From Curtobacterium salicis (GTDB lineage: Bacteria; Actinomycetota; Actinomycetes; Actinomycetales; Microbacteriaceae): DNA of 64,000 bases. The stretch lies in contig NZ_JAAOYO010000003.1 in assembly GCF_011759505.1 (NCBI RefSeq), positions 682,001 through 746,000 of the forward strand. Direction: 5' to 3'. A program made the translations under genes and the position numbers. Shown here piece by piece: positions 52,832 to 61,955 of this stretch. The notes beneath the pieces are model-generated. The model was not told the DNA's origin. It did not search any database and saw nothing but the letters and a program-made list of their open reading frames with translations. Every line of letters starts with the position of its first letter. Position 1 is the first letter of the stretch.

Positions 52832-54979
52832 GTGCCCCGCTCCCTCCGCATCGCGATCCCCGCCCTCGTCGTCCTGGTCTGGCTGGTCGTCGCCTCGGTC
52901 GGCGGCCCCTTCTTCGGTCGGATCTCCGAGGTCTCCACGAACGACCAGACCTCGTTCCTGCCGGCGTCCGCCGACGCCACCGCCGTCCAGGACCGCAGCA
53001 GCGACTTCCGTGACGCCAGCGGCGCCCCCGCGATCATCGTGCTCGAGCGCGACGGCGGCCTGACCGGCGCCGACACCGCGGCCGCCGGGCGCATCGCCGA
53101 CGCGCTCGGGGACCGCGACGACGTCGACCAGGTCAGCCCGGTCATCCCGAGCGAGGACGGCGACGCCGTGGAGATCGTCGCGACCCTGACCGCGTCCGCC
53201 GAGACCGGGGACGCGGTCACGGCCATCCGCACGGACGTCGACGCCGCGCTGCCGGACGGCGTGCTCGGGTACGTCACCGGCCCGGCGGGCTTCACCGCCG
53301 ACCTGACCGCCGCGTTCGCGGGCATCGACGGTCTGCTGCTCGGGGTCGCGCTGGTCGCGGTGCTCGTGATCCTGATCGTGGTCTACCGCTCGCCGCTGCT
53401 GCCGTTCCTGGTGCTCGCCACCGCGGTGTTCGCCCTGACCGCCTCGATCCTCGTCGTCTGGGCACTCGCGAAGGCCGGCGTCGTCACCGTCAACGGGCAG
53501 GTGCAGGGCATCCTCTCGATCCTGGTCATCGGTGCCGCGACCGACTACGCGCTGCTGTACACCTCGCGGTACCGCGAGGCCCTCCGTGACCACCGCACCG
53601 GATGGGACGCCACGAAGGCCGCGCTCCGGGGCAGCCTCGAGCCGATCGTCGCCTCGGGCGGCACCGTCATCGTCGGGGTCCTGTGCCTGCTGCTCTCCGA
53701 CCTCAACTCGAACAAGGCGCTCGGCCCGGTCGCGGCGATCGGCATCGCGTTCAGCGTGCTCGCCGCCCTGACCCTCCTGCCCGCACTGCTGCTCTGCTTC
53801 CGCCGTGCCGCGTTCTGGCCCCTCCGCCCCGCGTTCGGCAGTGCCCACCCGGTGCTCACCGGACCGGACGCCCGCGGACTCTGGGCCCGGGTCGGTCGGC
53901 TCGTCGGGCGGCGCTCGCGGGTCGTCTGGATCGTCTGCACGGTGGGGCTCCTGGCGATGGGCACCGGCCTGCTCGGGCTCCGCGCCGACGGGGTCCCGCA
54001 GAGCGACCTGGTGATCGGGCAGTCGCAGGCCCGCGATGGGCAGACCGTGCTCGCCGACCACTTCCCGGGCGGCTCGGGCAGCCCGGCCCTCGTGCTCGGC
54101 GACGCGGACCGCATCGACGACCTGGCTGCCGCGGTCGCCGGCGTGGACGGGGTCGACGCCGTCGCCGCGGCCGCGAAGGGCGCACCCTCCGGGAGCGTGC
54201 CCGCCGGACCGGACGCGACGAGGGTCGGGACCGGCGGCGCCCCCTCCAGCGTGACGGCAGCCGACCCGACCGTGTCCCGCGGTCAGGTGCTGCTCGAGGC
54301 CACACTCGCCGACCCCGCTGACTCCGCGGCGGCAGAGCACACCGTGCGCGAGCTCCGGACCGCCGTCGAACGCGTCGACCCCGGATCGCGGGTCGGTGGG
54401 GTGACCGCGACCGCGATCGACACGAACGACACCGGCATCCGCGACCGGACCGTGATCATCCCCGTCGTGCTCGTGGTGATCCTGCTCATCCTGATGCTGC
54501 TGCTCCGGAGCATCGTCACGCCCCTCGTGCTCATCGGCAGCGTCATCGTGTCCTTCGCGGCCGCGCTGGGCGTCGGCGCGCTGGTGTTCGACCACCTGTT
54601 CCACTTCCCCGGCGCCGACCCGTCGGTCCCGCTCTTCTCGTTCGTGTTCCTGGTGGCGCTCGGCGTCGACTACAACATCTTCCTCATGACCCGGGTGCGC
54701 GAGGAGACGCTCCGGCACGGCCCGCGCGAGGGGGTCCTGCGCGGACTCGGCGCCACCGGCGGGGTCATCACCTCGGCCGGGGTGGTGCTCGCGGCGACCT
54801 TCGCGGCCCTCGGCGTGATCCCGATCCTGTTCCTCGTGCAGATCGCGTTCGTCGTCGCCTTCGGGGTCCTGCTCGACACCGTGGTGGTCCGGTCCCTGCT
54901 CGTCCCGGCCCTCGTGCTCGAACTGGGACGCCGGGCCTGGTGGCCGTCGCGCCTCTCGCGGCGACCGGGTGACATGTGA
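52832..54979 (+). CDS. MMPL/RND family transporter
   Basis: The 715-residue protein has the MMPL layout: one N-terminal helix, an extracytoplasmic loop, five helices (YGxx-type core ILVIGAATDYALLYTSRYRE with the proton-relay Asp and Tyr), then the same again (FVFLVALGVDYNIFLMTRVR). About 12 helices in all. Such proteins export lipids, glycolipids or drugs in actinobacteria. The GTG at 52832 lacks a Shine-Dalgarno sequence and follows TACGCT by 7 nt. It ends 12 bp before a GntR gene. Confidence 0.93.
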   Translation: MPRSLRIAIPALVVLVWLVVASVGGPFFGRISEVSTNDQTSFLPASADATAVQDRSSDFRDASGAPAIIVLERDGGLTGADTAAAGRIADALGDRDDVDQVSPVIPSEDGDAVEIVATLTASAETGDAVTAIRTDVDAALPDGVLGYVTGPAGFTADLTAAFAGIDGLLLGVALVAVLVILIVVYRSPLLPFLVLATAVFALTASILVVWALAKAGVVTVNGQVQGILSILVIGAATDYALLYTSRYREALRDHRTGWDATKAALRGSLEPIVASGGTVIVGVLCLLLSDLNSNKALGPVAAIGIAFSVLAALTLLPALLLCFRRAAFWPLRPAFGSAHPVLTGPDARGLWARVGRLVGRRSRVVWIVCTVGLLAMGTGLLGLRADGVPQSDLVIGQSQARDGQTVLADHFPGGSGSPALVLGDADRIDDLAAAVAGVDGVDAVAAAAKGAPSGSVPAGPDATRVGTGGAPSSVTAADPTVSRGQVLLEATLADPADSAAAEHTVRELRTAVERVDPGSRVGGVTATAIDTNDTGIRDRTVIIPVVLVVILLILMLLLRSIVTPLVLIGSVIVSFAAALGVGALVFDHLFHFPGADPSVPLFSFVFLVALGVDYNIFLMTRVREETLRHGPREGVLRGLGATGGVITSAGVVLAATFAALGVIPILFLVQIAFVVAFGVLLDTVVVRSLLVPALVLELGRRAWWPSRLSRRPGDM

Positions 54980-54991
54980 CACGCTGACAGC

Positions 54992-55642
54992 ATGCCCGTT
55001 CCCTCCACGCAGCCCGCAGCAGAGCGCAAACTCCTCCGCGACACCGTCCAGGACAAGATCCGGGACGCCATCATGGACGGCACGCTGGAGCCCGGCGAGC
55101 GGCTGAACGACGACGACCTCATCGCCTGGCTCGGGGTCTCCCGCACGCCGATCCGCGAAGCGCTCGCCGAACTCGCCCGAGCAGGACTCGTCGAGATGGC
55201 GGCGAACCGGTACACCCGGGTCGCCGCACCCACGAAGGGCGAGCTGCTCGACGCGTACCAGACCCTCGGGGTGATCTACGGCGGGGTCGTCCGGTTGGCC
55301 GTCCCGCGCTTCACCGACGCCGAGCGCCGCAAGGTCGTGGCGACGCTCGAGCAGGTGCTCACCCGCCTCGGCAAGGGCGAACAGGCGGCCCTGGCACACG
55401 ACGGCGCCGACGTCTACGCGATGTGGGCGGACGCCTGCGGCAACGCCTCGCTCGCGCAGCTGTGCCGGGCCACGACGGACGGCCTCTCGTTCAAGCTCCG
55501 CGTGCCGGAGATCGCCGAGGTCGTGCCGGTCGACGTCGTCACGCCGCGCATCGCCGACCTGCGGGACGCGGTGCGCGCGGCGGACCCGATCGCGGCCGAG
55601 CTCGCCATGGAGGCCGTGCACCTGCTGCCCGAGCGGAGCTGA
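54992..55642 (+). CDS. GntR family transcriptional regulator (FadR/FCD type)
   Basis: The 216-residue protein has a winged helix (KIRDAIMDGTLEPGERLNDD, GVSRTPIREALAELARAGLV) and a C-terminal FCD-like helical domain (LLDAYQTLGVIYGGVVRLAV, then ELAMEAVHLLPE). The region just before the ATG has three TGACA units (TGACATGTGACACGCTGACA), a possible autoregulatory site, and CACGCT lies six bases before the start. It may be transcribed with the MMPL gene or on its own. Confidence 0.92.
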   Translation: MPVPSTQPAAERKLLRDTVQDKIRDAIMDGTLEPGERLNDDDLIAWLGVSRTPIREALAELARAGLVEMAANRYTRVAAPTKGELLDAYQTLGVIYGGVVRLAVPRFTDAERRKVVATLEQVLTRLGKGEQAALAHDGADVYAMWADACGNASLAQLCRATTDGLSFKLRVPEIAEVVPVDVVTPRIADLRDAVRAADPIAAELAMEAVHLLPERS

Positions 55643-55690
55643 GCGGTCGGCGCCGAGCGGAGCTGAGCAGTCGGCCCCCAGCGGAGCTGA
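55631..55690. repeat. 24-bp tandem repeat (2.5 copies) over the GntR stop codon
   Basis: Units start at 55631, 55655 and 55679 (partial). Each contains GCGGAGCTGA, so the stop-codon context is duplicated. It ends just before the convergent ydcF-like gene. Confidence 0.85.
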
Positions 55691-55696
55691 CACGCC

Positions 55697-56533
55697 TCAG
55701 GCGGGCAGCACCCCAGTGGTGAACCCGACCGCCCAGAGCGCGACGATCGCGGCCACCGCGCCGAGGTGCCACCAGCCGTGCATCACGAGCACGGCGGCGA
55801 ACTCGCGCAGGAACGCACTCGGCACCGACTGCCGCGCGGTCGGTGCTCCGAGCACCCGGGCGTCGAGGTCCGTGTGCCGCGCCGTCATCGCCGTCCGCAT
55901 GACGTGGTAGTCGTTCGTGACGACGAGGGTCCGCCCGCCGATGCCCGCGTCCTGCAGGAGCTCCCGCGAGAAGCGGAGGTTCTCGCGGGTGTTCGTGGAC
56001 CGGCCCTCGCGGAGCACGAGTCCCGACGGGACCCCGTGCCGGACGAGGTACTCCGCCATGGCGTCGGCCTCGGTGCGGTCCTCGTCCTCACCCTGGCCCC
56101 CGGAGGCCACCACGACCGGGGTCCGACCGGCGGCGACCGACCGGTGGAACACCTCGAGCGTGCGGTCCAGCCGGGAGCGCAGCATCGGCGACACCTCGCC
56201 GTGCACGAGCCCGCAGCCGAGGACGACGAGCGACTCGGCCTCCTCCGTCACCCGGACGTGGCCGTAGGTCAGGGCAGCACCGAGGAAGACGAGGAAGACG
56301 AGCGCCAGGTAGCCGGCCACCGCCAGGACCAGCACGAGCGTCGCCGTGCTGACCGGGGTGCCGATCGCCGCCAGCACCGAGACGAGCACGCCGAGTGCCA
56401 GGACCGAGAGTCCGGCGACGAGCGCGAGCAGCCGGGTCAGGCTCCGTGCGCCCCGACGGACGGCCCGGAGACCGTTCCACAGCAGGGGGACCGCGACGGC
56501 GGCGCAGCAGACGGCGACGACGGTCAGGAACAC
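55697..56533 (-). CDS. YdcF/ElyC/SanA family membrane protein
   Basis: The GTG at 56533 is chosen because TACTGT (56546-56541, minus strand) lies 7 nt upstream with no Shine-Dalgarno sequence. The 278-residue protein has about four N-terminal helices (within 1-95) and a DUF218 domain: SLVVLGCGLVHGEVSPMLRS, PVVVASGGQGEDEDRTEADA, STNTRENLRFSRELL and VVTNDYHVMRTAMTA. Members are linked to cell-envelope and peptidoglycan precursor homeostasis. A final helix lies near the C-terminus. Confidence 0.9.
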   Translation of the reverse strand: MFLTVVAVCCAAVAVPLLWNGLRAVRRGARSLTRLLALVAGLSVLALGVLVSVLAAIGTPVSTATLVLVLAVAGYLALVFLVFLGAALTYGHVRVTEEAESLVVLGCGLVHGEVSPMLRSRLDRTLEVFHRSVAAGRTPVVVASGGQGEDEDRTEADAMAEYLVRHGVPSGLVLREGRSTNTRENLRFSRELLQDAGIGGRTLVVTNDYHVMRTAMTARHTDLDARVLGAPTARQSVPSAFLREFAAVLVMHGWWHLGAVAAIVALWAVGFTTGVLPA

Positions 56534-56670
56534 CCCACCGACAGTACGGGGTGACCATGGGCGCGACGCAGGCGGTCCGCGCGGCCGGTGCCGTGCCTCC
56601 CGGTCGTCTCGTACAGGTCGTCCAGGCGGAATCCATGTCATCTGCGCGCCCCACGGTTATGGTTCTCCCC

Positions 56671-58188
56671 GTGACGAACGCACCCGAGGAGACCAGGCCG
56701 CGCCGGGCCGATCGCGCCGTGCCGCCCCGCCACGGACGCCGGAAACGCCACTGGGGGTTCCTGTTCCCCGCGCTGGCGGGCGTCCTCACCATGGCCGTGC
56801 TGCTCGGCGGCGGGTACGCGGCGTACGCCTACAACCTGCTCACCAGCAGCGTGACGAAGGTCGACGCCATCGGCAGTGCGCCGCCGGCGAAGGACGACGT
56901 CGACGGCCGGGCGATGAACATCCTGCTCGTCGGTGACGACCACCGGCCGGACAACGCCACCCCGGAACAGCTCGCCGAACTGAGCACCGAGTCCGACGGC
57001 GGTGCGACGAACACCGACACGATGATCGTCCTGCACATCGCGGCGGACGGGCGCAGCGCCACGATGATCTCGTTCCCGCGCGACTCCTACGTCGACATCC
57101 CGGGCGTCGGCAAGGGCAAGCTCAACAGCGCCTTCTCGTACGGCTCGATGAACGGCGGCGGTGACACCGGTGGGGCGCAGAAGCTCATCGCCACGATCCA
57201 GGGCCTGAGCGGTCTGACGATCGACCACTACGTGCGGGTCTCGCTGCTCGGCTTCTACGAGATCGTCAAGCAGCTCGGGCCGGTGAACGTCTGCCTGAAC
57301 CAGGCCGCGCAGGACCCGTTCTCCGGTGTGGACCTGCCGGCCGGCCCGTCGAAGCTCGACGCGAAGCAGGCGCTCTCCTTCGTCCGACAGCGCCACGGTC
57401 TGCCGAACGGCGACCTGGACCGCCAGGTCCGGCAGCAGTACTTCCTCTCGCAGGAGGCGCGGAAGATCCTGTCCGCCGGCACCCTGCTCAACCCGGTCAA
57501 GACGACGAAGATCATCAGCGCGATCGGTGGATCGGTGGAGACCGACCAGGGTCTCGACATGCTCACGCTCGCGAGCCAGATGAGCAACCTCCGCCCGTCG
57601 AACATCAAGTCGGCGACGATCCCGATCCTCGGCACACCGACCATCTACCCGAACGGCTCAGCGCTCTCGATCGTCGAGGTCGACACCGCCGGCATGCCCG
57701 CGTTCGTGCAGAGCCTGGTCGGCGAGCCGCCCGCCTTCACGAAGGCGAAGGCCGCCGACGCGGCGTCGGTGTCCGTGACCGTGTCCAACGGCAGCGGCGT
57801 CACCGGTGCGGCCGCGGCGGCCAGCGCGGTCCTCACGGGGCGCGGCTTCCAGGTCGGTGCGCCGGGTTCGTCCGACACCACCGCGACGACGATGGTGCAG
57901 TACCCGGTCGGCATGGAGGCGCAGGCCAAGGCCGTCGTCGCCGTCGTCCCCGGCGCGGTGCCGGTCCAGAGCACGGCCGTGCAGGGGATCACCCTGGTGC
58001 TCGGCACCGACGGGAAGACGCCCACGGCGGCAGCAGAGCCGGACAGCGGGGCGAGCACCCCGGCCGACGGCGGCGATCAGCCGTCGCAGCAGCCCGAAGC
58101 GCCGAAGCCGTCCGAGGAGGCCGCCGAGCCGAGCCCGTCGTCCACCGCGGTGCACGAGTACGGCCAGGACGGCGCCTGCATCAACTGA
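56671..58188 (+). CDS. LytR-CpsA-Psr family protein with LytR_C domain
   Basis: The GTG at 56671 lies 7 nt after TATGGT (56658-56663) and gives 505 residues. A basic N-terminus and one membrane helix (about 28-52) precede the LCP domain (NILLVGDDHRPD, NTDTMIVLHIAADG, SFPRDSYVDIPG, LNSAFSYGSMNGGG, LSFVRQRHGLPNGDLDRQVR). A LytR_C domain (about 365-455, VSVTVSNGSGVTGAAAAAS) and a Pro/Glu/Ser-rich tail end in GACIN with a single Cys. It probably attaches teichoic or arabinogalactan-like polymers to the wall. Confidence 0.94.
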   Translation: MTNAPEETRPRRADRAVPPRHGRRKRHWGFLFPALAGVLTMAVLLGGGYAAYAYNLLTSSVTKVDAIGSAPPAKDDVDGRAMNILLVGDDHRPDNATPEQLAELSTESDGGATNTDTMIVLHIAADGRSATMISFPRDSYVDIPGVGKGKLNSAFSYGSMNGGGDTGGAQKLIATIQGLSGLTIDHYVRVSLLGFYEIVKQLGPVNVCLNQAAQDPFSGVDLPAGPSKLDAKQALSFVRQRHGLPNGDLDRQVRQQYFLSQEARKILSAGTLLNPVKTTKIISAIGGSVETDQGLDMLTLASQMSNLRPSNIKSATIPILGTPTIYPNGSALSIVEVDTAGMPAFVQSLVGEPPAFTKAKAADAASVSVTVSNGSGVTGAAAAASAVLTGRGFQVGAPGSSDTTATTMVQYPVGMEAQAKAVVAVVPGAVPVQSTAVQGITLVLGTDGKTPTAAAEPDSGASTPADGGDQPSQQPEAPKPSEEAAEPSPSSTAVHEYGQDGACIN

Positions 58189-58244
58189 CCCGTCACAGCA
58201 GCGCTCGCCGCTGCCGTCCAGGCTGGCATGTCACATTACAGCGC

Positions 58245-58859
58245 GTGGACGACGAGCTGTGCCGACGACGGAACGAGGAGCGCGCCCTGCTGCTGCGGGT
58301 CGCCGCGGGGGACCGGGAGGCCTTCCGACGGCTCGACGAACGGTTCCGGCCGCTCGTGCTCCAGGTCGCCCGGCGGCAGCTGCACGACGCCTGGCTCGCC
58401 GAGGACGTCACGCAGGACGTCATGCTCGAGGTCTGGCGGCTCGCACCCCGGTACGACCCCGCGCACCCCGCCATCGCCTGGATCCGGACCATCGCGACCC
58501 GACGGGCGATCGACCGGGTGCGGAAGGCGCAGGCGGACCGGGAGCGTGACCGTCGGCTCGGCGTCCGCGACCACGAGGCCGTCGACCACGGCTCCGTCGA
58601 ACGCGCCGAAGCGGTCCTCGACCGGCTGGCACTCCACCGCGCTCTCGGCAGGTTGCCGGAGCGGCAACGGCACGCGGTCGTCCTCCGGTACCTGGCCGAC
58701 CTGTCCGGCCCCGAGCTCGGACGCGCACTCGGCGTCCCCACCGGCACGGCGAAGTCCCGGGCGCGCGACGGTGTCCTGACCCTCCGGCGGACGATGACCG
58801 GTCCGGCAGGCGCAGACCGCGCGGACTCGGGGGAGCGCCCGGGTACGGTCGAGGGGTGA
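58245..58859 (+). CDS. ECF RNA polymerase sigma factor (SigK-like)
   Basis: The 204-residue protein has region 2 (DREAFRRLDERFRPLVLQVA, EDVTQDVMLEVWRLAPRYDP, AIAWIRTIATRRAIDRVRKA) and region 4 (LHRALGRLPERQRHAVVLRY, LGVPTGTAKSRARDGVLTL). This pattern resembles SigK/SigL-type ECF factors. No anti-sigma gene is adjacent; instead the stop overlaps an EEP phosphatase gene (GTGA). CACATT lies 7 nt before the GTG. Confidence 0.92.
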   Translation: MDDELCRRRNEERALLLRVAAGDREAFRRLDERFRPLVLQVARRQLHDAWLAEDVTQDVMLEVWRLAPRYDPAHPAIAWIRTIATRRAIDRVRKAQADRERDRRLGVRDHEAVDHGSVERAEAVLDRLALHRALGRLPERQRHAVVLRYLADLSGPELGRALGVPTGTAKSRARDGVLTLRRTMTGPAGADRADSGERPGTVEG

Positions 58860-59638
58860 CCAGCACCGCACGCCCGATCACCCTCATGACCTACAACATC
58901 AAGAACCCGGACCCGGTGCACGACTGGCCCGCTCGACTGCCGGTCGTCCTCGACGTCATCCGCCGCAACGACCCGGACGTGCTCTGCGTGCAGGAGGCGT
59001 TCGCCTCGCAGATGGACGACCTCCGCGCCGGCCTGCCGGACCACGCCGACATCGGCCAGGGACGCGAGGGCGGCACGGCAGGCGAGCACGCCGCGGTCTT
59101 CTACCGGCGGGACCGCTTCCGGCCCGCGGAGTCCGGCTCGTTCTGGCTGTCGGACACCCCCGACGAGCCGGTGTCGAACACGTGGGGCAGCCTGTACCCG
59201 CGGATCGCGAACCACGTGCAGTTCCTCGACACCGAGGGGCCGACGTTCACGCTCCTGACGACGCACATGGACCACGAGCAGGGCCCGCACGGCGACGAGG
59301 TCCGCGGGCGCAGCGCGTCGCTCATCGTCGAGCGGCTGTCCGTCGTCGACGGGCCGGTGCTCTTCGCGGGGGACTGCAACGAGCCGGCCGGTTCGGGTGC
59401 CGCGTCCCGGGTGTTCGCCGCGGCCGGGTACACCGACGCGTGGACGGTGGCGGGGGACGCCGACGACCGGACGGCGTCGTACAACGAGTGGCGGCCGCCG
59501 GTGTCGACCGGGGAGCGCATCGACTGGGTGTTGACGCGGGACGTCGCCGGTGTGGACCGGGTGCGGATCGACCACGACGGCCCCGAGACGTGGTTCGCGA
59601 GCGACCACTTCCCGGTGATCGCGACCATCCGCGTCTGA
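58856..59638 (+). CDS. Endonuclease/exonuclease/phosphatase family protein
   Basis: A 260-residue EEP-fold hydrolase with TYNIKNPDP (Asn), DVLCVQEAF (metal Glu), LLTTHMDHEQG, FAGDCNEPAGS, and the terminal SDHFPVIATI. Such enzymes cleave phosphodiesters of nucleic acids, inositol phosphates or sphingolipids. There is no signal peptide, so it is probably cytoplasmic. It also has TACGGT (58844-58849) six bases before its GTG, so a separate leaderless promoter may exist inside the sigma gene. Confidence 0.9.
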   Translation: MTSTARPITLMTYNIKNPDPVHDWPARLPVVLDVIRRNDPDVLCVQEAFASQMDDLRAGLPDHADIGQGREGGTAGEHAAVFYRRDRFRPAESGSFWLSDTPDEPVSNTWGSLYPRIANHVQFLDTEGPTFTLLTTHMDHEQGPHGDEVRGRSASLIVERLSVVDGPVLFAGDCNEPAGSGAASRVFAAAGYTDAWTVAGDADDRTASYNEWRPPVSTGERIDWVLTRDVAGVDRVRIDHDGPETWFASDHFPVIATIRV

Positions 59639-59646
59639 GCCCAGCG

Positions 59647-59687
59647 GTCAGCAGCCGCGGGTGTGAGCAGGCGTCAGCAGCCGCGGG
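59647..59687. repeat. 15-bp direct repeat
   Basis: GTCAGCAGCCGCGGG occurs at 59647-59661 and 59673-59687. The second copy contains the C-terminal codons and stop of the minus-strand gene, suggesting a small duplication of its 3' end. Confidence 0.75.
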
Positions 59688-60465
59688 CGGGCCGGATCGG
59701 CATCGGGGACCCGATGACGGTCACGGTCGACTCGTCGGTCAGGACCGAGACCCCGTTGGCGCCGTCGGACTTCCGCGCGGTGTGCTCCTGCTCGCCGGAC
59801 TTCCGCTCGGTGGACTTCCGCTCGGTGGACCACCCGCGCGCCAGCAGCAGCTGCCACGCCCGGGCGTCGTCCGAGCCGAGGGACTCGCGTTCGCTCTTCG
59901 CCGCGTCGTGGATGCGGTCGGCGACGTCGTCCCCGACCTGGACCCCGTCCGGCCCGGAGAGCTCGATGACGGCCCCGAGTCGGGAGCGCACGTGGTCGCG
60001 GAGCACACGGACCTCGACCCGGTTGCCGGCGGACCCGGGCTCGGACAGCGCGGCCACGCGGATCGCCCCGCCCCACGTCGAGGTCGTGCTGGCCGGGACG
60101 CACCGACCGGCGTCGCCGTCGGCGGTCTGCGTGCGGGCCGGCGTGCCGAGGACACGGTCGAGCACCCCGACGGTGTGCTTCGCGTCGCGCATGGACACGG
60201 ACGTGATCGTGCGGTCGTCAGCGCGGAGCACGATCGACTCGGCGCGGAGTTCGACGGCGTCGACGGACCGCAGGGCGGCAGCGGAGACGGGTCGCCACGT
60301 GGGCACACGGTCGGCCGGAGCGGTCCGGCTGGTCGCCGTCGCGCTCGGTTCGGACGCCGCGGCACGGTCGAGGTCCTGGCCCGTCCACTGGTCGACGGAG
60401 GCGCCGCTGCCCACCACGAGGGCGAGCGCCACAGCGCCGATCGTCATCACAGTCCGGGGGGTCAC
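59674..60465 (-). CDS. Secreted or membrane-anchored protein of unknown function
   Basis: The GTG at 60465 lies 7 nt after TACGGT (60478-60473, minus strand). The 263 residues begin with a signal-like helix (VMTIGAVALALVVGSGASV) and continue as a soluble domain (TTSTWGGAIRVAALSEPGSA, then EVRVLRDHVRSRLGAVIELS). A STERKSTERKSGEQ stretch near residue 215 is encoded by a 15-bp tandem repeat. A Cys pair (Cys120 region and the final Cys) could form a disulfide. I do not recognise a family. Confidence 0.75.
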   Translation of the reverse strand: MTPRTVMTIGAVALALVVGSGASVDQWTGQDLDRAAASEPSATATSRTAPADRVPTWRPVSAAALRSVDAVELRAESIVLRADDRTITSVSMRDAKHTVGVLDRVLGTPARTQTADGDAGRCVPASTTSTWGGAIRVAALSEPGSAGNRVEVRVLRDHVRSRLGAVIELSGPDGVQVGDDVADRIHDAAKSERESLGSDDARAWQLLLARGWSTERKSTERKSGEQEHTARKSDGANGVSVLTDESTVTVIGSPMPIRPARGC

Positions 60466-60583
60466 TCGTTCGACCGTAGCCGCCTCCCGTGGACTGGGCG
60501 ACGGGTGTTACCGAAACGGGGCCGCACCGTCACCGGACCGTGACATTGCCGGGACGGGTGTTCCGGGGCCGTGTCGCACCGGA

Positions 60584-60620
60584 CGGGAGGCGCGCCCCGC
60601 GACGTGCGCCGGGCCTCCCG
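60584..60620. repeat. CGGGAGGC-family hairpin in a divergent intergenic region
   Basis: CGGGAGGC (60584-60591) and GCCTCCCG (60613-60620) form the outer stem, with GCGC/GCGC inside. It lies between divergent genes, where no terminator is needed, unlike most other copies. Confidence 0.65.
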
Positions 60621-60655
60621 GCCGGTCCCGGGTCACCCCGCGTACCGTCGCCCGC

Positions 60656-60862
60656 ATGGCGGAGTACGTGGTGGACAGCACCGGAGACAACGCGGCGCAC
60701 GGCGTCGACCTCATCGACGGCGACGAGCCGGCGGTGCGGATGATCGTGCACGGCGACCTGCCCGCGACGATCGACCACGACGGGCGGACCTGGGCGCAGA
60801 CCGGCGACGCCGAGGACCAGGGCGACGACGCCCCGCCGATCGCGGTGTACCGCCCGGTCTGA
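60656..60862 (+). CDS. Small protein of unknown function (68 residues)
   Basis: The ATG at 60656 lies 7 nt after TACCGT (60643-60648), so the mRNA is probably leaderless. The 68 residues are acidic with a likely small beta fold (VRMIVHGDLPATIDHDGRTW) and end in APPIAVYRPV. I do not recognise a family. Confidence 0.7.
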   Translation: MAEYVVDSTGDNAAHGVDLIDGDEPAVRMIVHGDLPATIDHDGRTWAQTGDAEDQGDDAPPIAVYRPV

Positions 60863-60961
60863 GGGCCGCCCGCTGCGGGTCCACGCGGCAGCAGCCGGTC
60901 TGCGCGGCGGGGGACAGCCTCCTGAACGACGGCGGGTGAGCCCGTGCGTACCGTCACAGCC

Positions 60962-61873
60962 ATGACGGACCAGCGGATCGACCAGTACACCATGCAGGAC
61001 CCGACGAAGCTCTACGCCGACAAGAAGCCGGACGAGCAGTACCTCGAGGGCGCCGGCACCGACGCCGAGATGGCGCAGAACGTCCCGGCCGACCACGGCG
61101 AGGACACCTACCGCGGCTCCGGCCGTCTCGAGGGCCGCAAGGCGCTCATCACCGGTGGCGACTCGGGCATCGGCGCGGCCGTCGCGATCGCCTACGCCCG
61201 TGAGGGGGCGGACGTCGCGATCGGCTACCTGCCCGAGGAGCAGGAGGACGCCGACCGCATCGTCGCCCTCATCGAGGCCGCCGGTCGCAAGGCCGTCGCC
61301 CTGCCCGGGGACATCAAGGACCTGGCGTTCTGCGAGCAGCTCGTCGAGACGGCCGTGCAGGAGCTCGGCGGCCTGGACATCCTGGTGAACAACGCCGGCA
61401 AGCAGCAGAACGTCGACGACATCACGAAGATCTCCGACGACGAGTTCGACGAGACCTTCAAGACGAACGCGTACGCGACGTTCCGCATCACGAAGGCCGC
61501 CGTGCCGCACCTCAAGCCGGGTTCGACGATCATCAACACCACGTCGATCCAGGCGTACGCCCCGTCCCCGCACCTGGTGCACTACGCCGCCACGAAGGCG
61601 ACCGTGAACAACCTGGCGAAGGGCCTCGCCGCGCAGCTCGCGCCGAAGGGCATCCGCGTCAACGCGGTCGCACCGGGCCCGATCTGGACCCCGCTGCAGC
61701 CGGCCGGCGGCCAGCCGTCCGACGCCCTGCCCTCCGCGGGCGAGCAGACCTACCTCGGCCGCTGGGGCCAGCCCGCCGAGCTCGCGCCGGCGTTCGTTTT
61801 CCTCGCCAGCGGTGAGTCGTCCTACGTCGTGGGCGAGACGCTCCACGTCGACGGCGGCATGCCGACCCCGTAG
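60962..61873 (+). CDS. SDR oxidoreductase with N-terminal extension (general-stress type)
   Basis: The ATG at 60962 follows TACCGT (60949-60954) by 7 nt; an earlier in-frame GTG at 60944 would sit before the -10 element. The 303-residue protein has an N-terminal extension (QDPTKLYADKKPDEQYLEGA), ITGGDSGIGAAVA, VNNAGKQQNVDD, NTTSIQAY and HYAATKATVNN. It is a paralogue of the SDR at 19865, with the same length and layout, and here the NNAG motif is intact. Confidence 0.93.
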   Translation: MTDQRIDQYTMQDPTKLYADKKPDEQYLEGAGTDAEMAQNVPADHGEDTYRGSGRLEGRKALITGGDSGIGAAVAIAYAREGADVAIGYLPEEQEDADRIVALIEAAGRKAVALPGDIKDLAFCEQLVETAVQELGGLDILVNNAGKQQNVDDITKISDDEFDETFKTNAYATFRITKAAVPHLKPGSTIINTTSIQAYAPSPHLVHYAATKATVNNLAKGLAAQLAPKGIRVNAVAPGPIWTPLQPAGGQPSDALPSAGEQTYLGRWGQPAELAPAFVFLASGESSYVVGETLHVDGGMPTP

Positions 61874-61900
61874 TCGGTGGTCCGGCGGGAACGCCGTGCA

Positions 61901-61942
61901 TGACGGGAGGCCCGCGGCTCTGCAGCCACGGGCCTCCCGTCA
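61901..61942. terminator. Bidirectional hairpin between the SDR gene and a convergent gene
   Basis: TGACGGGAGGCCCG (61901-61914) pairs perfectly with CGGGCCTCCCGTCA (61929-61942), with a further GGCT/AGCC inside. Confidence 0.75.
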
Positions 61943-61955
61943 CGCGGTCGGAGTG

